Assembly (NCBI RefSeq): GCF_000717995.1
Contig: NZ_JODM01000038.1
Span: 1 to 56,100 of the forward strand
Direction of reading: 5' to 3'
From: Streptomyces violaceorubidus
GTDB lineage: Bacteria > Actinomycetota > Actinomycetes > Streptomycetales > Streptomycetaceae
DNA length: 56,100 bases
Both the position numbers and the translations under genes were made by a program. How positions within the stretch are numbered: position 1 is the first letter of the stretch; the number at the start of each line of letters is the position of its first letter. The notes below the pieces were generated by a model. The model made no database searches and was not told the origin of the DNA. It saw nothing but the letters and a program-made list of their open reading frames with translations. This document shows positions 18,207-26,814 of this stretch, in pieces.

Positions 18207-18977
18207 GTGTCGACGCCGTTCTATGTATCTCCTCAGCAGGCGATGGCGGACCGGGCGGAGTACGCCCGCAAGGGCATCGCGCGTGGCCGCAGCCTGGTCG
18301 TGCTGCAGTACGCCGACGGCATCGTGTTCGTCGGTGAGAATCCGTCCCGTGCGCTGCACAAGTTCAGCGAGATCTACGACCGGATCGGCTTCGCGGCCGC
18401 CGGCAAGTACAACGAGTACGAGAATCTGCGGATCGGTGGCGTGCGCTACGCCGATCTGCGGGGTTACACCTACGACCGGGACGACGTGACGGCGCGCGGT
18501 CTGGCGAACGTGTACGCCCAGACGCTGGGCACGATCTTCTCCAGCCAGGCCGAGAAGCCGTACGAGGTGGAGCTGGTCGTCGCGGAGGTCGGTGACAGTC
18601 CGGAGAACGACCAGATCTACCGGCTGCCGCACGACGGTTCGATCGTGGACGAGCACGGCTCGGTGGCGGTCGGGGGCAACGCGGAGCAGATCAGCGGGTA
18701 TCTGGACCAGCGGCACCGGGACGGCATGACGCTGGCCGAGGCGCTGAAGCTGGCGGTGCAGGCGCTGTCCCGCGACACCAACGGGACCGAGCGGGAGATT
18801 CCGGCGGAGCGGCTGGAGGTCGCGGTGCTGGACCGGACGCGTCCGCAGCAGCGCAAGTTCAAGCGCATCGTGGGCGGCCAGCTGTCGCGGCTGCTGGATT
18901 CCGGTGCGGGTGCGGGGGACGACGTCGGCAAGTCGCCCGAGGCGGGCGAGTCCGAGTCCGGGTCGGACGAGGAGTAG
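18207..18977 (+). CDS. prcA: 20S proteasome alpha subunit PrcA
   Basis: Structural outer-ring subunit of the 20S core, 256 residues. It forms the gate and the docking pockets for the C-terminal QYL of Arc. The N-terminal [22 protein letters not shown] is the typical actinobacterial gating segment. The Ntn fold follows without an N-terminal Thr nucleophile. The C-terminus (after about residue 230) is acidic and Ser/Gly-rich, ending SDEE, probably disordered. GTG 18207 has GGAAGGGACGGA upstream. The convergent LacI gene ends 20 bases beyond its stop. Confidence 0.96.
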   Translation: MSTPFYVSPQQAMADRAEYARKGIARGRSLVVLQYADGIVFVGENPSRALHKFSEIYDRIGFAAAGKYNEYENLRIGGVRYADLRGYTYDRDDVTARGLANVYAQTLGTIFSSQAEKPYEVELVVAEVGDSPENDQIYRLPHDGSIVDEHGSVAVGGNAEQISGYLDQRHRDGMTLAEALKLAVQALSRDTNGTEREIPAERLEVAVLDRTRPQQRKFKRIVGGQLSRLLDSGAGAGDDVGKSPEAGESESGSDEE

Positions 18978-18997
18978 GCACACCACCTGGGCTCACC

Positions 18998-20050
18998 TCA
19001 GCGCGGCGGGGCCGTGGACCCCCGCACCACCAGGCTGACCGGCAGGTCCCCCTTCTCGGGGGGCCTGCCTTCCAGTACCGCGAGCAGTGCGCGCATGCCC
19101 CGTTCGCCGAAGGCCTCCGCGTCGAGGCGGACGGTGGTGAGTTCGGGGTCGATGGCGGTGGCGAGGCCGAGGTCGTCCAGGCCGGTGACGGAGAGGTCGT
19201 CGGGGACGCGGAGTCCGGCGCGCCGGATGGCCTTGTAGGCGCCGGCCGCCAGCTTGTCGTCGTCGCAGACCAGCGCCGTGGGCCGGGGTCCGGGCGCGGC
19301 GAGGGCGGCTTCGGTGGCCCTCAGGGCGCCCTCGATCGAGATGGGCGCCCGGATCGTGCGCAGCTCGGTGCCGGGGACGCCGGTGAGGCGGGTGGCGAGT
19401 TCGCGGGCGCGTACCTCGAAGGTCCAGGACGGGATGTCCGCGGCGAGGTGGAGGAAGCTGCGGTGGCCGAGGGCCAGCAGGTGCTCGGCGACCTGGCGGA
19501 TGCCGTCGGCGATGTCGAGGTTGACGGTCGCGGCGCCCAGGCTGCCCTCGGGGTCGCTGTCCAGCATGACGAGGGGGAGTTGGTCGCCCCGGATGGCGGA
19601 GAGGGCGTCGGCGGCCATGGAGGAGGCGATGACGCCGTCCAGGGCGGCCTGTGCGGAGGCGAAGGGATCGCGGGCGGGTCCCACGCCTTCGGGTGAGGGG
19701 TAGAGGACCACGCCGAAGCCGTGCTCGGCGGCGACGCGCGCGGCGCCGGTGTACACCTCCGCGAAGAACTCGGTGGTGAGTGCGGGGACGACCAGCAGGA
19801 CGGTGCGGGTGCGGCCGAGGCGCAGGTTGCGGGCGGCGAGGTTGGGGCGGTAGCCGAGTTCGGACGCGGCGTCGCGGACCCGCTGGGCCGTCGGTTCCGA
19901 GACGCGGCCGCGCCACTTGTCGCCGAGGACCAGGGAGACGGCCGCCTGGGAGACGCCGGCGGCCTGGGCGACGTCCCGGCTGGTGGGGCGGGTGCTGCCT
20001 CGTGCCACCGTTCGCCTGCGCTTTCGTCTGGACTGCGGAACTGGCGACAT
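18998..20050 (-). CDS. LacI-family transcriptional regulator
   Basis: Sugar-type repressor of 350 residues from the chosen ATG. The helix-turn-helix is TSRDVAQAAGVSQAAVSLVLGDK, followed by the hinge helix SELGYRPNLAARNLR, then a periplasmic-binding-protein-like effector domain (VLLVVPALTTEFFAEVYTG ... DLSVTGLDDLGLATAIDPELTTVR). The start is uncertain: GTG 20008 would begin VARGSTRPTS, the more usual LacI length, while ATG 20050 adds a basic 14-residue extension. It is divergent from the MFS gene and probably controls it. The pair interrupts the pupylation locus between prcA and pafA. Confidence 0.9.
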   Translation of the reverse strand: MSPVPQSRRKRRRTVARGSTRPTSRDVAQAAGVSQAAVSLVLGDKWRGRVSEPTAQRVRDAASELGYRPNLAARNLRLGRTRTVLLVVPALTTEFFAEVYTGAARVAAEHGFGVVLYPSPEGVGPARDPFASAQAALDGVIASSMAADALSAIRGDQLPLVMLDSDPEGSLGAATVNLDIADGIRQVAEHLLALGHRSFLHLAADIPSWTFEVRARELATRLTGVPGTELRTIRAPISIEGALRATEAALAAPGPRPTALVCDDDKLAAGAYKAIRRAGLRVPDDLSVTGLDDLGLATAIDPELTTVRLDAEAFGERGMRALLAVLEGRPPEKGDLPVSLVVRGSTAPPR

Positions 20051-20069
20051 GGTACGTATGGCGACGGAC

Positions 20070-20081
20070 GTTATACGTAAC
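20070..20081. promoter_or_regulatory. Candidate LacI operator between the LacI and MFS genes
   Basis: GTTA-TACG-TAAC has inverted arms GTTA/TAAC and is the only AT-rich symmetrical element in the 62-bp divergent interval. It also overlaps the likely promoters. The assignment rests on position only. Confidence 0.35.
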
Positions 20082-20112
20082 ACTTGCTGGACCGAGGACA
20101 AGGAGGTGGGTC

Positions 20113-21372
20113 GTGGTCGCCGGGTATCTGGACATTCTCCGGGCGCGGCATGCCGTGCGGCTGCTGGTCGGCACGCTGGTCGGGCGGCTGCCGAACGCCA
20201 CCGCGGCGATCGCGATCGTGCTGTTCGTGCGGGCCGAGGGCGGCTCGTACAGCCTGGCGGGGGCGCTGGCGGCGGTGTACGGCGTGGCCAATGCCGTGGG
20301 GCAGCCGGTGCTGGGGCGGCTGGTGGACCTGCACGGGCAGCCGCGGGTGCAGTTGCCGGCCGCGGTGCTGTCGGCGCTGGCGATGGCCGTGTTCGCCTTC
20401 GCGGGCACCGGGACTACCGCGCTCGCGTATCTGTCCGTGGGCGCCGCGGGGCTGTTCACGCCGCCGCTGGAGGGCGGACTGCGGGCGCTGTGGCCGAGTG
20501 TGCTGGGCGAGGAGGACCAGGTGCACACGGCGTACGCGATGGACGCCGTGGCGCAGGAGGTCATGTTCACGGTCGGGCCGCTGCTGGTGACGGTGTGCGT
20601 GTCGCTGTGGTCGCCGCAGGCGGCGCTGCTGGCGCTGAACGGTGTCGGTGTGCTGGGCGCGCTGTCCGTGGTCGTGTCGCCGCCCTCGCGGGCGTGGCGC
20701 TCGGCGCCCCGGGAGGCGCACTGGCTGGGCGCGCTGCGTTCGGGCGGGCTGCTGGCGCTGCTGGGGGCCTTCCTGTTCATCGGGATGGCGCTCGGGTCCA
20801 TCACGGTGGCCTCGGTGCCGTACGCCGACGAGCACGGGGGCGACGCCGTGTACGGGTGGCTGATGGCGGCACTGGGGCTCGGTGCGCTGGTGGGGGGAGC
20901 CGTCTACGGGGCGCGGCGGTGGACGGGTGAGCCGGCGCGGCGGCTGCGGGTCCTGGTGGCCCTGCTGGCGGTCTGCTACCTGCCGTTGATGCTGATGCCG
21001 GGTGCGGTGGCCATGGTGCTGCTGACGGTGCTCGCGGGTGTCTTCCTCGCGCCGTGCATCGCCTGCGCGTTCGTGCTCGTCGACGTGCACGCGCCGCGCG
21101 GCACGGTGACGGAGGCGTTCTCGTGGCTGGTGACGACGTTCACGGTGGGTGCCTCGGTGGGTACCGGTCTCGCGGGGCCCGTCGTGGAGCACGGCGGGGC
21201 GCTGTGGGGCTTCGCGGTGCCGGGGGCGGCGGGGTGTGTCTCGCTGCTGGTGCTGGCGGGCACCGGGCGGGTCCTCGCAGCTCCCGCGCGGGCGGCGGTG
21301 GTTGCGGCTTCATCGGAAAATGATCCAAACCGTGCCGTCGAACCCCGTTTCAGTTCGGGTCATCAGGCGTAA
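20113..21372 (+). CDS. MFS transporter
   Basis: Major facilitator permease of 419 residues with about 12 hydrophobic segments. The loop between helices 2 and 3 carries GQPVLGRLVDLHGQPR, a form of the MFS motif A. GTG 20113 has a perfect AAGGAGG seven bases upstream; longer frames run through the LacI gene on the other strand. The substrate is unknown; the divergent LacI regulator hints at a carbohydrate or related metabolite. It ends 9 bases before pafA, and the last codons contain the likely pafA promoter. Confidence 0.88.
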   Translation: MVAGYLDILRARHAVRLLVGTLVGRLPNATAAIAIVLFVRAEGGSYSLAGALAAVYGVANAVGQPVLGRLVDLHGQPRVQLPAAVLSALAMAVFAFAGTGTTALAYLSVGAAGLFTPPLEGGLRALWPSVLGEEDQVHTAYAMDAVAQEVMFTVGPLLVTVCVSLWSPQAALLALNGVGVLGALSVVVSPPSRAWRSAPREAHWLGALRSGGLLALLGAFLFIGMALGSITVASVPYADEHGGDAVYGWLMAALGLGALVGGAVYGARRWTGEPARRLRVLVALLAVCYLPLMLMPGAVAMVLLTVLAGVFLAPCIACAFVLVDVHAPRGTVTEAFSWLVTTFTVGASVGTGLAGPVVEHGGALWGFAVPGAAGCVSLLVLAGTGRVLAAPARAAVVAASSENDPNRAVEPRFSSGHQA

Positions 21373-21375
21373 TGT
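21347..21375 (+). promoter_or_regulatory. Candidate leaderless pafA promoter inside the end of the MFS gene
   Basis: GTTTCA (21347-21352), 17 bases, TAATGT (21370-21375), then 6 bases to ATG 21382. Transcription would start at the ATG. The -10 box overlaps the MFS stop codon. Confidence 0.5.
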
Positions 21376-21381
21376 TCAGTC

Positions 21382-22743
21382 ATGGACCGCCGCATTTTCG
21401 GGCTGGAGAACGAGTACGGCGTCACGTGCACGTTCAGGGGACAGCGCCGCCTGTCGCCTGACGAGGTGGCGCGGTACCTCTTCCGCCGTGTCGTGTCATG
21501 GGGCCGCAGCAGCAATGTCTTTCTGCGCAACGGGGCCCGCCTGTATCTCGACGTGGGATCACATCCGGAATACGCGACACCCGAATGTGACAACGTGATC
21601 GAGCTCGTCACCCACGACAAAGCGGGCGAGCGCATTCTCGAAGGACTCCTGGTGGACGCCGAACGACGCCTGCACGAGGAGGGAATCGCGGGCGACGTCT
21701 ACCTCTTCAAGAACAACACCGACTCCGCGGGCAACTCCTACGGTTGCCACGAGAATTACCTCGTGGCCCGGCACGGGGAGTTCTCGCGGCTCGCGGACAT
21801 CCTGATTCCGTTCCTGGTGACGCGGCAGTTGCTGTGCGGTGCGGGCAAGGTGCTGCAGACGCCGCGCGGTGCCGTGTACTGCGTCAGCCAGCGGGCCGAG
21901 CACATCTGGGAGGGCGTCTCCTCGGCGACGACCCGCTCCCGGCCCATCATCAACACGCGCGACGAGCCGCACGCGGACGCCGAGCGTTACCGGCGTCTGC
22001 ACGTGATCGTGGGCGACTCGAACATGTCCGAGACGACCATGCTGCTCAAGGTCGGCGCCACCGACCTGGTGCTGCGCATGATCGAGGCGGGCACGGTGAT
22101 GCGGGACCTGACCCTGGAGAACCCGATCCGGGCGATCCGCGAGGTCAGCCACGACATCACCGGGCGTCGCAAGGTGCGCCTGGCCAGTGGCCGGGAGGCG
22201 TCGGCGCTGGAGGTGCAGCGGGAGTACTACGAGAAGGCGGTGGACTTCTGCGAGCGCCGCGGCATCCGCACCGGCACCGTCGAGCGGGTGCTGGAGCTGT
22301 GGGGCCGCACGCTGGACGCCATCGAGGCCGAGGACCTCGACCGCATCGACACCGAGATCGACTGGGTCATAAAGTACAAGCTGCTGGAGCGGTACCGGGC
22401 CAAGCACAACATGACCATGTCGCACCCGCGGGTCGCGCAGATAGACCTCGCCTACCACGACATCCATCGGCGTCGTGGCCTGTACTACCTGCTCGAGAGG
22501 AAGGGCCAGGCCGCCCGGGTCGCCAACGACCTGAAGATCTTCGAGGGCAAGTCCGTCCCGCCGCAGACCACTCGGGCCCGGCTGCGCGGCGACTTCATCC
22601 GGCGGGCCCAGGAGCAGCGCCGGGACTTCACCGTCGACTGGGTCCATCTCAAGCTCAACGACCAGGCGCAGCGCACCGTGTTGTGCAAGGACCCGTTCCG
22701 TGCGGTGGACGACCGGGTGGAGAAGCTGATCGCCGGGATGTGA
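21382..22743 (+). CDS. pafA: PafA, Pup--protein ligase
   Basis: Ligates deamidated Pup-Glu to substrate lysines with ATP. It has the carboxylate-amine ligase fold, 453 residues. Catalytic features are FGLENEYG at residues 6-13 (E9, E11 for Mg-ATP), [11 protein letters not shown] with catalytic base D57, and the [13 protein letters not shown] block shared with Dop. The Dop loop is absent. The C-terminal ATP-binding and Pup-binding part ends VEKLIAGM. No Shine-Dalgarno sequence precedes ATG 21382, in line with the leaderless promoter. Two hairpins follow the stop. It is separated from prcA by the LacI/MFS pair but remains in the conserved actinobacterial order before the FKBP genes and pafBC. 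Confidence 0.97.
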   Translation: MDRRIFGLENEYGVTCTFRGQRRLSPDEVARYLFRRVVSWGRSSNVFLRNGARLYLDVGSHPEYATPECDNVIELVTHDKAGERILEGLLVDAERRLHEEGIAGDVYLFKNNTDSAGNSYGCHENYLVARHGEFSRLADILIPFLVTRQLLCGAGKVLQTPRGAVYCVSQRAEHIWEGVSSATTRSRPIINTRDEPHADAERYRRLHVIVGDSNMSETTMLLKVGATDLVLRMIEAGTVMRDLTLENPIRAIREVSHDITGRRKVRLASGREASALEVQREYYEKAVDFCERRGIRTGTVERVLELWGRTLDAIEAEDLDRIDTEIDWVIKYKLLERYRAKHNMTMSHPRVAQIDLAYHDIHRRRGLYYLLERKGQAARVANDLKIFEGKSVPPQTTRARLRGDFIRRAQEQRRDFTVDWVHLKLNDQAQRTVLCKDPFRAVDDRVEKLIAGM

Positions 22744-22748
22744 TCCGG

Positions 22749-22776
22749 GTCCGGTCCGGGCGGCCAGGGACCGGAC
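22749..22776 (+). terminator. 9-bp hairpin after pafA
   Basis: GTCCGGTCC (22749-22757) pairs perfectly with GGACCGGAC (22768-22776) around a 10-base loop, five bases after the stop codon. Confidence 0.6.
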
Positions 22777-22819
22777 GGGTGAGAGGAGCGTCTCCGCGCG
22801 AAGGGGCGGAACGCCACAC

Positions 22820-22848
22820 GGGCACCGTACGTTAGCCGTGCGGTGCCC
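22820..22848 (+). terminator. Second hairpin after pafA
   Basis: GGGCACCGTACG (22820-22831) pairs with CGTGCGGTGCCC (22837-22848) with one U-G pair and a 5-base loop. TTCT follows. Together with the hairpin 43 bases upstream it separates pafA from the FKBP genes. Confidence 0.7.
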
Positions 22849-22859
22849 TTCTCACGCCG

Positions 22860-22865
22860 TAGAGT
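22860..22865 (+). promoter_or_regulatory. -10 box for the FKBP lipoprotein gene
   Basis: TAGAGT lies just after the second pafA hairpin and about 53 bases before the GTG start. The -35 region is not convincing. Confidence 0.35.
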
Positions 22866-22918
22866 TGCGCGCACGCCAGCCAACAGGACCGACCCGATAC
22901 CGATACGAGGCCCCCACC

Positions 22919-23926
22919 GTGCGCCGACGCTCACTCCTCATCGCCGTCCCCGCGGGACTGGTCACGCTCGCCGCCTGCGGCGACGGTGACGACTCCGGCT
23001 CATCGAGCAACGCGAGTGACAGCCCGTCGCCCGACGCGTCGGCCACGTCGGCCGCACCGCCGCCCAAGATCGTGGACGGTCCGCTGCCGGCGATCACGGC
23101 GGGGACGAAGTTCGACGAGAAGCCGACCGTCGCCAAGGGCAGCGGCGAGCCCTCCAAGGACCTCGCGGTCAAGACCGTCATCGCGGGCGGCGGCAAGGCG
23201 GTCGCGGAGAACGACTTCATCTCGGCGAACTACCTGGGCCAGGTCTGGCAGAGCGCGAAGGTCTTCGACAACTCCTACGACCGCAAGACCCCCCTGGTCA
23301 TCCAGCTCGCCCAGGGCAGCATCATCGACGGCTGGCGGTACGCGCTCACCGGCAAGAAGACCGGCAGCCGCGTCCAGTTCTCGGTACCGCCGACCTGGGG
23401 GTACGGGAAGCAGGGCAACGAGCAGGCGGGCATCAAGGGCGACGACACGCTGGTGTTCGTGGTCGACGTCCAGGACACCTTCAACGCGAAGAGCAGCGCC
23501 GACGGCAAGAAGGTCGCGCAGGACGACGCCGCCCTGCCGAAGGTCGGCACCAACACCGACGGCAAGGCGCCCTCGATCGAGGTGCCGAAGACCGACCCGC
23601 CGAAGAAGCTCGCCGCCCAGTACGTGCTGGAGGGCGACGGCGCCGAGGTCGGGGCCCAGGACAGCGTGCTCGTGCAGTACGAGGGCGTGTTGTGGGACGG
23701 CGGCAAGGAGTTCGACTCCACGTACGCCAGGAAGCAGCTGACGTCGTTCTCGTTGCAGCAGGTCGTCAAAGGCTGGGCGCAGGGCCTGACGGGCAGGAAG
23801 GTCGGCAGCCGGGTCCTCATCGTCATCCCGCCGGACCTGGGGTACGGCGACAGCCCGCCGGAGGGCAGCGGCATCGAGAAGGACTCCACGCTGGTCTTCT
23901 CCGTGGACATCCTCGCGAAGATGTGA
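22919..23926 (+). CDS. Lipoprotein peptidyl-prolyl isomerase with two FKBP domains
   Basis: Exported folding catalyst of 335 residues. A type II signal peptide (VRRRSLLIAVPAGLVTLAAC) places the lipidated Cys at residue 20, and a Ser/Asp/Ala linker follows. Two FKBP-type domains stand in tandem, about residues 75-180 and 225-335. The second carries the better-preserved signature (VLVQYEGVLWDGGKEFDSTY ... VVKGWAQGLTGRKVGSRVLIVIPPDLGYG); the first has several changed pocket residues. GTG 22919 is the only start that leaves a complete signal peptide. A cytosolic-type FKBP gene follows after 60 bases in the same direction. Confidence 0.9.
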   Translation: MRRRSLLIAVPAGLVTLAACGDGDDSGSSSNASDSPSPDASATSAAPPPKIVDGPLPAITAGTKFDEKPTVAKGSGEPSKDLAVKTVIAGGGKAVAENDFISANYLGQVWQSAKVFDNSYDRKTPLVIQLAQGSIIDGWRYALTGKKTGSRVQFSVPPTWGYGKQGNEQAGIKGDDTLVFVVDVQDTFNAKSSADGKKVAQDDAALPKVGTNTDGKAPSIEVPKTDPPKKLAAQYVLEGDGAEVGAQDSVLVQYEGVLWDGGKEFDSTYARKQLTSFSLQQVVKGWAQGLTGRKVGSRVLIVIPPDLGYGDSPPEGSGIEKDSTLVFSVDILAKM

Positions 23927-23986
23927 CACCCCGGGGATGTAAGACTTGGGCCGTTGCCTTTCCGCAGACAAGCAGGAGCTGAACAC

Positions 23987-24358
23987 GTGAGCATCGACAA
24001 GCCCGAGGTCGACTTCCCGGGCGGCGAGCCCCCGGCGGACCTCGAGATCAAGGACATCTGGGAGGGCGACGGCCCGGTTGCCGAGGCCGGTCAGACCGTG
24101 ACCGTCCACTACGTGGGCGTGACCTTCAGCACGGGCGAGGAGTTCGACGCCAGCTGGAACCGCGGTGCGCCGTTCCGCTTCCCGCTCGGTGGCGGCCGCG
24201 TCATCAAGGGCTGGGACCAGGGCGTGCAGGGCATGAAGGTCGGCGGCCGCCGCCAGCTGACCATCCCGGCGCACCTCGCGTACGGCGACCAGAGCCCGAC
24301 CCCGGCGATCCCGCCCGGCTCGACGCTGATCTTCGTGGTCGATCTGCTCGGCGTCTGA
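23987..24358 (+). CDS. FKBP-type peptidyl-prolyl cis-trans isomerase, single domain
   Basis: 123-residue protein without signal peptide, so probably cytosolic. It consists of essentially one FKBP domain: VTVHYVGVTFSTGEEFDASWNRG, the FPLGGGRVIKGWDQGVQGMKVG active-site segment, RRQLTIPAHLAYGDQ, and IPPGSTLIFVVDLLGV. GTG 23987 has AGGAG eight bases upstream. It stands between the lipoprotein FKBP and pafB. This FKBP gene also neighbours pafABC in other actinobacteria. Confidence 0.93.
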   Translation: MSIDKPEVDFPGGEPPADLEIKDIWEGDGPVAEAGQTVTVHYVGVTFSTGEEFDASWNRGAPFRFPLGGGRVIKGWDQGVQGMKVGGRRQLTIPAHLAYGDQSPTPAIPPGSTLIFVVDLLGV

Positions 24359-24432
24359 TCGAAGGACGAGCGATCGGCGATCAAAGCCCGTCACCTGGGG
24401 TCCATGCCTGTCCGGGCGTGGGCCCTCGGCTT

Positions 24433-24460
24433 TTGCCGCGCCACCGCGGGGCGGTACGGT
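24433..24460 (+). promoter_or_regulatory. Candidate sigma70-type promoter of pafB
   Basis: TTGCCG (24433-24438), 16 bases, TACGGT (24455-24460). The start would be near 24467, giving a leader of about 29 bases that includes the GGGAG ribosome binding site (24481-24485). Confidence 0.5.
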
Positions 24461-24495
24461 CATCCGTCGTAAGCACCATAGGGAGAAGGGCGTCG

Positions 24496-25449
24496 ATGGC
24501 CATTGCCAAGGCCGAGCGGCTGATGAACCTGGCGCTGTGTCTGCTCGGGACGCGGCGGCCACTCAGCAAGCGTGAGCTGCGCGAGTCGGTCGAGGCCTAT
24601 CTCGAGGCGGGTTCCGACGACTCCTTCAACCGCATGTTCGAGCGCGACAAGGACGATCTGCGCGAACTCGGTCTGGTCATCGAGACCGTGGAGAGCCTGG
24701 ACGGCGAGATCGGCTACCTGGCCCGACGGGACAGCAACCGGCTGCCGCCCATCACCCTGGACGCCGAGGAGGCCGCCGCCCTCGGTCTGGCAGCGAAGGT
24801 GTGGCAGCAGGCCCGGCTCGCCGGTGCCGCGAGCGGCGCCTTGCAGAAGTTGCGGGCGGCAGGGCTGCCCGAGGACGTCGACCCGTACGAGGCGCACAGC
24901 GCGCTGGAGCCTCGCATCCCGGTGCACGAGGCGGCCTTCGAGCCGCTGATGCTGGCCTGCCGCGACCGCCGGCCGGTCCTCTTCGACTACCGCAAGGCGA
25001 ACGCCGCCCAGCCCGAGCCCCGGCACGTGGAGCCGTGGGCGCTGGAGTGCTGGCGCGGCCACTGGTACCTGGCGGGCTTCGACCGCGACCGGGGTGCCGA
25101 GCGGGTGTTCCGGCTGTCGCGGATCTCGGGGAAGGTGCGTGCGCGCGGCTCGCGCTTCACCGCACCGGTGCCCGACGTCGTCACCGTCCGGGAGACGGTC
25201 GCGAGCTGGGCGGGGGAGAGCGCCGACCGTTCCGCGCTGATCCGGCTGCGCACGGGCGCGGGCTACCCCCTGCGGGCGAAGGCCACCGGGGTGCGGGAAC
25301 TCGGTGACGGCTGGGACGAGTTGGAGATTCCGTACGGGCACGGCCTGGACGCCTGGCTGGTGGAGTTCGGGCCGGACGTGGTGGTGCTGGAGCCCGCGGA
25401 GTTGCGCGCGGACGTGGTGGACCGGCTGCGTGCCGTGGCCAAGGGCTGA
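24496..25449 (+). CDS. pafB: PafB, WYL-domain DNA-damage transcription activator subunit
   Basis: 317-residue WYL regulator. The N-terminal winged helix-turn-helix (MAIAKAERLMNLALCLLGTRRPLSKRELRESV, split over residues 1-32) is followed by a helical linker. The WYL domain has PEPRHVEPWALECWRGHWYLAGFDRDRGAERVFRLSRI at about 172-212, and a WCX C-terminal extension follows. In mycobacteria PafB and PafC act together as an activator of recA and other repair genes at TTGTCRGTG-N8-TAnnnT promoters. Two such promoters are in this window. ATG 24496 is preceded by GGGAG. pafC follows after 18 bases, so the two are one operon. Confidence 0.95.
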   Translation: MAIAKAERLMNLALCLLGTRRPLSKRELRESVEAYLEAGSDDSFNRMFERDKDDLRELGLVIETVESLDGEIGYLARRDSNRLPPITLDAEEAAALGLAAKVWQQARLAGAASGALQKLRAAGLPEDVDPYEAHSALEPRIPVHEAAFEPLMLACRDRRPVLFDYRKANAAQPEPRHVEPWALECWRGHWYLAGFDRDRGAERVFRLSRISGKVRARGSRFTAPVPDVVTVRETVASWAGESADRSALIRLRTGAGYPLRAKATGVRELGDGWDELEIPYGHGLDAWLVEFGPDVVVLEPAELRADVVDRLRAVAKG

Positions 25450-25467
25450 GGGGGAGCGGACAACACT

Positions 25468-26487
25468 GTGGCAGGCAAACCGGTCAGGCCCGTGAACGCC
25501 ATCGACCAGACCCGGCGGATGCTGTCCCTGGTGACGTATCTGCGTGAGCGCCCCGGGGCCCGGATCGAGGACGTCGCGCGTGCCTTCGGCATCACCGAGG
25601 ACGAGTTGGTCTCCGACCTGGACGTGCTCCCGATGTGCGGGACCAGCTTCCGGGGCGGCGATCTGCTCGACATCGACACCGACGGCGAGCGCATCTGGTG
25701 GCACAACCCGGCCGCTCTGGGCGCGGACGCCGCCGAGCCGCTGCGGCTGGCCGCCGACGAGGCCACCGCGCTGCTGGTCGCCGCCCGGGCGGTGGCGACC
25801 CTGCCGGGGCTGCGCGAGAGCGACCGGCAGGCGCTGCTGCGGGCGACCGCGAAGGTGGAGACCTCGGCCGGTGAGGCCGCCGGGGCCAGCTCGCGCCTGT
25901 CCGTCACCTTCGAGTCCGAAGGCGGTGTCTTCGCCGACGTCGACCGGGCCATCTCGGAGCGCCGCCGGCTGTGGATCCGCTACTACTCGCCGGCCCGCGA
26001 CGAGCTCACCGAGCGCGAGATCGACCCCATCCGGCTGGTCAGCGTCGGGCACACCTACGTGGAGGCGTGGTGCCGCCGCTCCGAGGCCCGGCGCACCTTC
26101 CGGCTCGACCGGGTCGCCGAGATCCGCATCCTGGACGAGCCCTCCGCACCGCCGGAGGTGGAGCTGCGGGACCTGTCGGAGGGGCTGGTGCAGCCCGCCG
26201 CGGAGGATCCCGAGGTGGTCGTGGAGGTCGGCCCCGGCGGACGCTGGGTCGCCGAGTACTACCCGCACGACAGCGCGGACGAACTTCCCGACGGCGGTCT
26301 GCGCATCACCCTGCGCACCCCCGACCCCGCCTCCCTGCGGCGGCTGGCGCTGCGGCTGGGGCGCGACGGCCGGATCGTCTCCCCCTCCGGGCTCGCCGAC
26401 AGCGCCCGGCGGGCCGCCCGCGAGGCGCTGGCCGCGTACGACGAAGTGGTCGACGGGCAGCACGACAGGCAGGAGCGAGCACTGTGA
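25468..26487 (+). CDS. pafC: PafC, WYL-domain partner of PafB
   Basis: 339-residue WYL regulator, paralogous to PafB. The N-terminal helix-turn-helix is MLSLVTYLRERPGARIEDVARAFGI split over residues 13-37. A WYL domain lies at about 165-220 (RRLWIRYYSPARDELTEREIDPIRLVSVGHTYVEAWCRRSEARRTFRLDRVAEI in its family place), followed by the WCX extension. GTG 25468 is preceded by GGGGGAGCGG. The stop codon overlaps the GTG of the next gene (GTGA), so pafB, pafC and the zinc-ribbon gene are translationally coupled. Confidence 0.95.
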   Translation: MAGKPVRPVNAIDQTRRMLSLVTYLRERPGARIEDVARAFGITEDELVSDLDVLPMCGTSFRGGDLLDIDTDGERIWWHNPAALGADAAEPLRLAADEATALLVAARAVATLPGLRESDRQALLRATAKVETSAGEAAGASSRLSVTFESEGGVFADVDRAISERRRLWIRYYSPARDELTEREIDPIRLVSVGHTYVEAWCRRSEARRTFRLDRVAEIRILDEPSAPPEVELRDLSEGLVQPAAEDPEVVVEVGPGGRWVAEYYPHDSADELPDGGLRITLRTPDPASLRRLALRLGRDGRIVSPSGLADSARRAAREALAAYDEVVDGQHDRQERAL

Positions 26488-26804
26488 GCGACCCCCTGGG
26501 ACCGTCGGGGACGTCCGGGTCGTCGGGGACGTCCGGGCCGGGCATGACCGCGGCGACCGCGTTCGCCGGGATGAGACGTGTGTCACCCGTCGTCTTCAAG
26601 GCGGGCTGCCCGGACTGCCGGGGCCGTTTCGAACTCGCCGCGAGCGCCCTGCGCCTGGCCATCGGCGCCACGAGCCGTACCACCTTCTACTCGTTCACCT
26701 GCCCCGAGTGCGGGGCGGCCGTGCGCAAGCCGGCGGGGGAGCGGGTCGTGGAGCTGCTCACCGGCGGCGGGGTCAGGACCCTTCGGCTGCACTCGACGGT
26801 CTAG
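26484..26804 (+). CDS. Small zinc-ribbon-like protein, function unknown
   Basis: 106-residue conserved-looking hypothetical protein. The first 25 residues are Gly/Ser/Thr-rich repeats (GTSGSSGTSG). The core has GCPDC at about residues 41-45 and TCPECGA at about 73-79, giving two CxxC pairs that probably bind one zinc. FYSFTCPECGAAVRKPAGERVVELL resembles zinc-ribbon domains of DNA- or RNA-binding proteins. GTG 26484 overlaps the pafC stop and has AGGAGCGAG upstream. The coupling to pafC suggests coexpression with the damage regulators. The role is not known to me. Confidence 0.8.
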   Translation: MSDPLGPSGTSGSSGTSGPGMTAATAFAGMRRVSPVVFKAGCPDCRGRFELAASALRLAIGATSRTTFYSFTCPECGAAVRKPAGERVVELLTGGGVRTLRLHSTV

Positions 26805-26807
26805 TCT
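26802..26807 (+). promoter_or_regulatory. -10 box of a probable leaderless transcript
   Basis: TAGTCT (overlapping the stop of the zinc-ribbon gene) ends 7 bases before ATG 26815, with no Shine-Dalgarno sequence in between. Confidence 0.45.
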
Positions 26808-26814
26808 CGACGTC

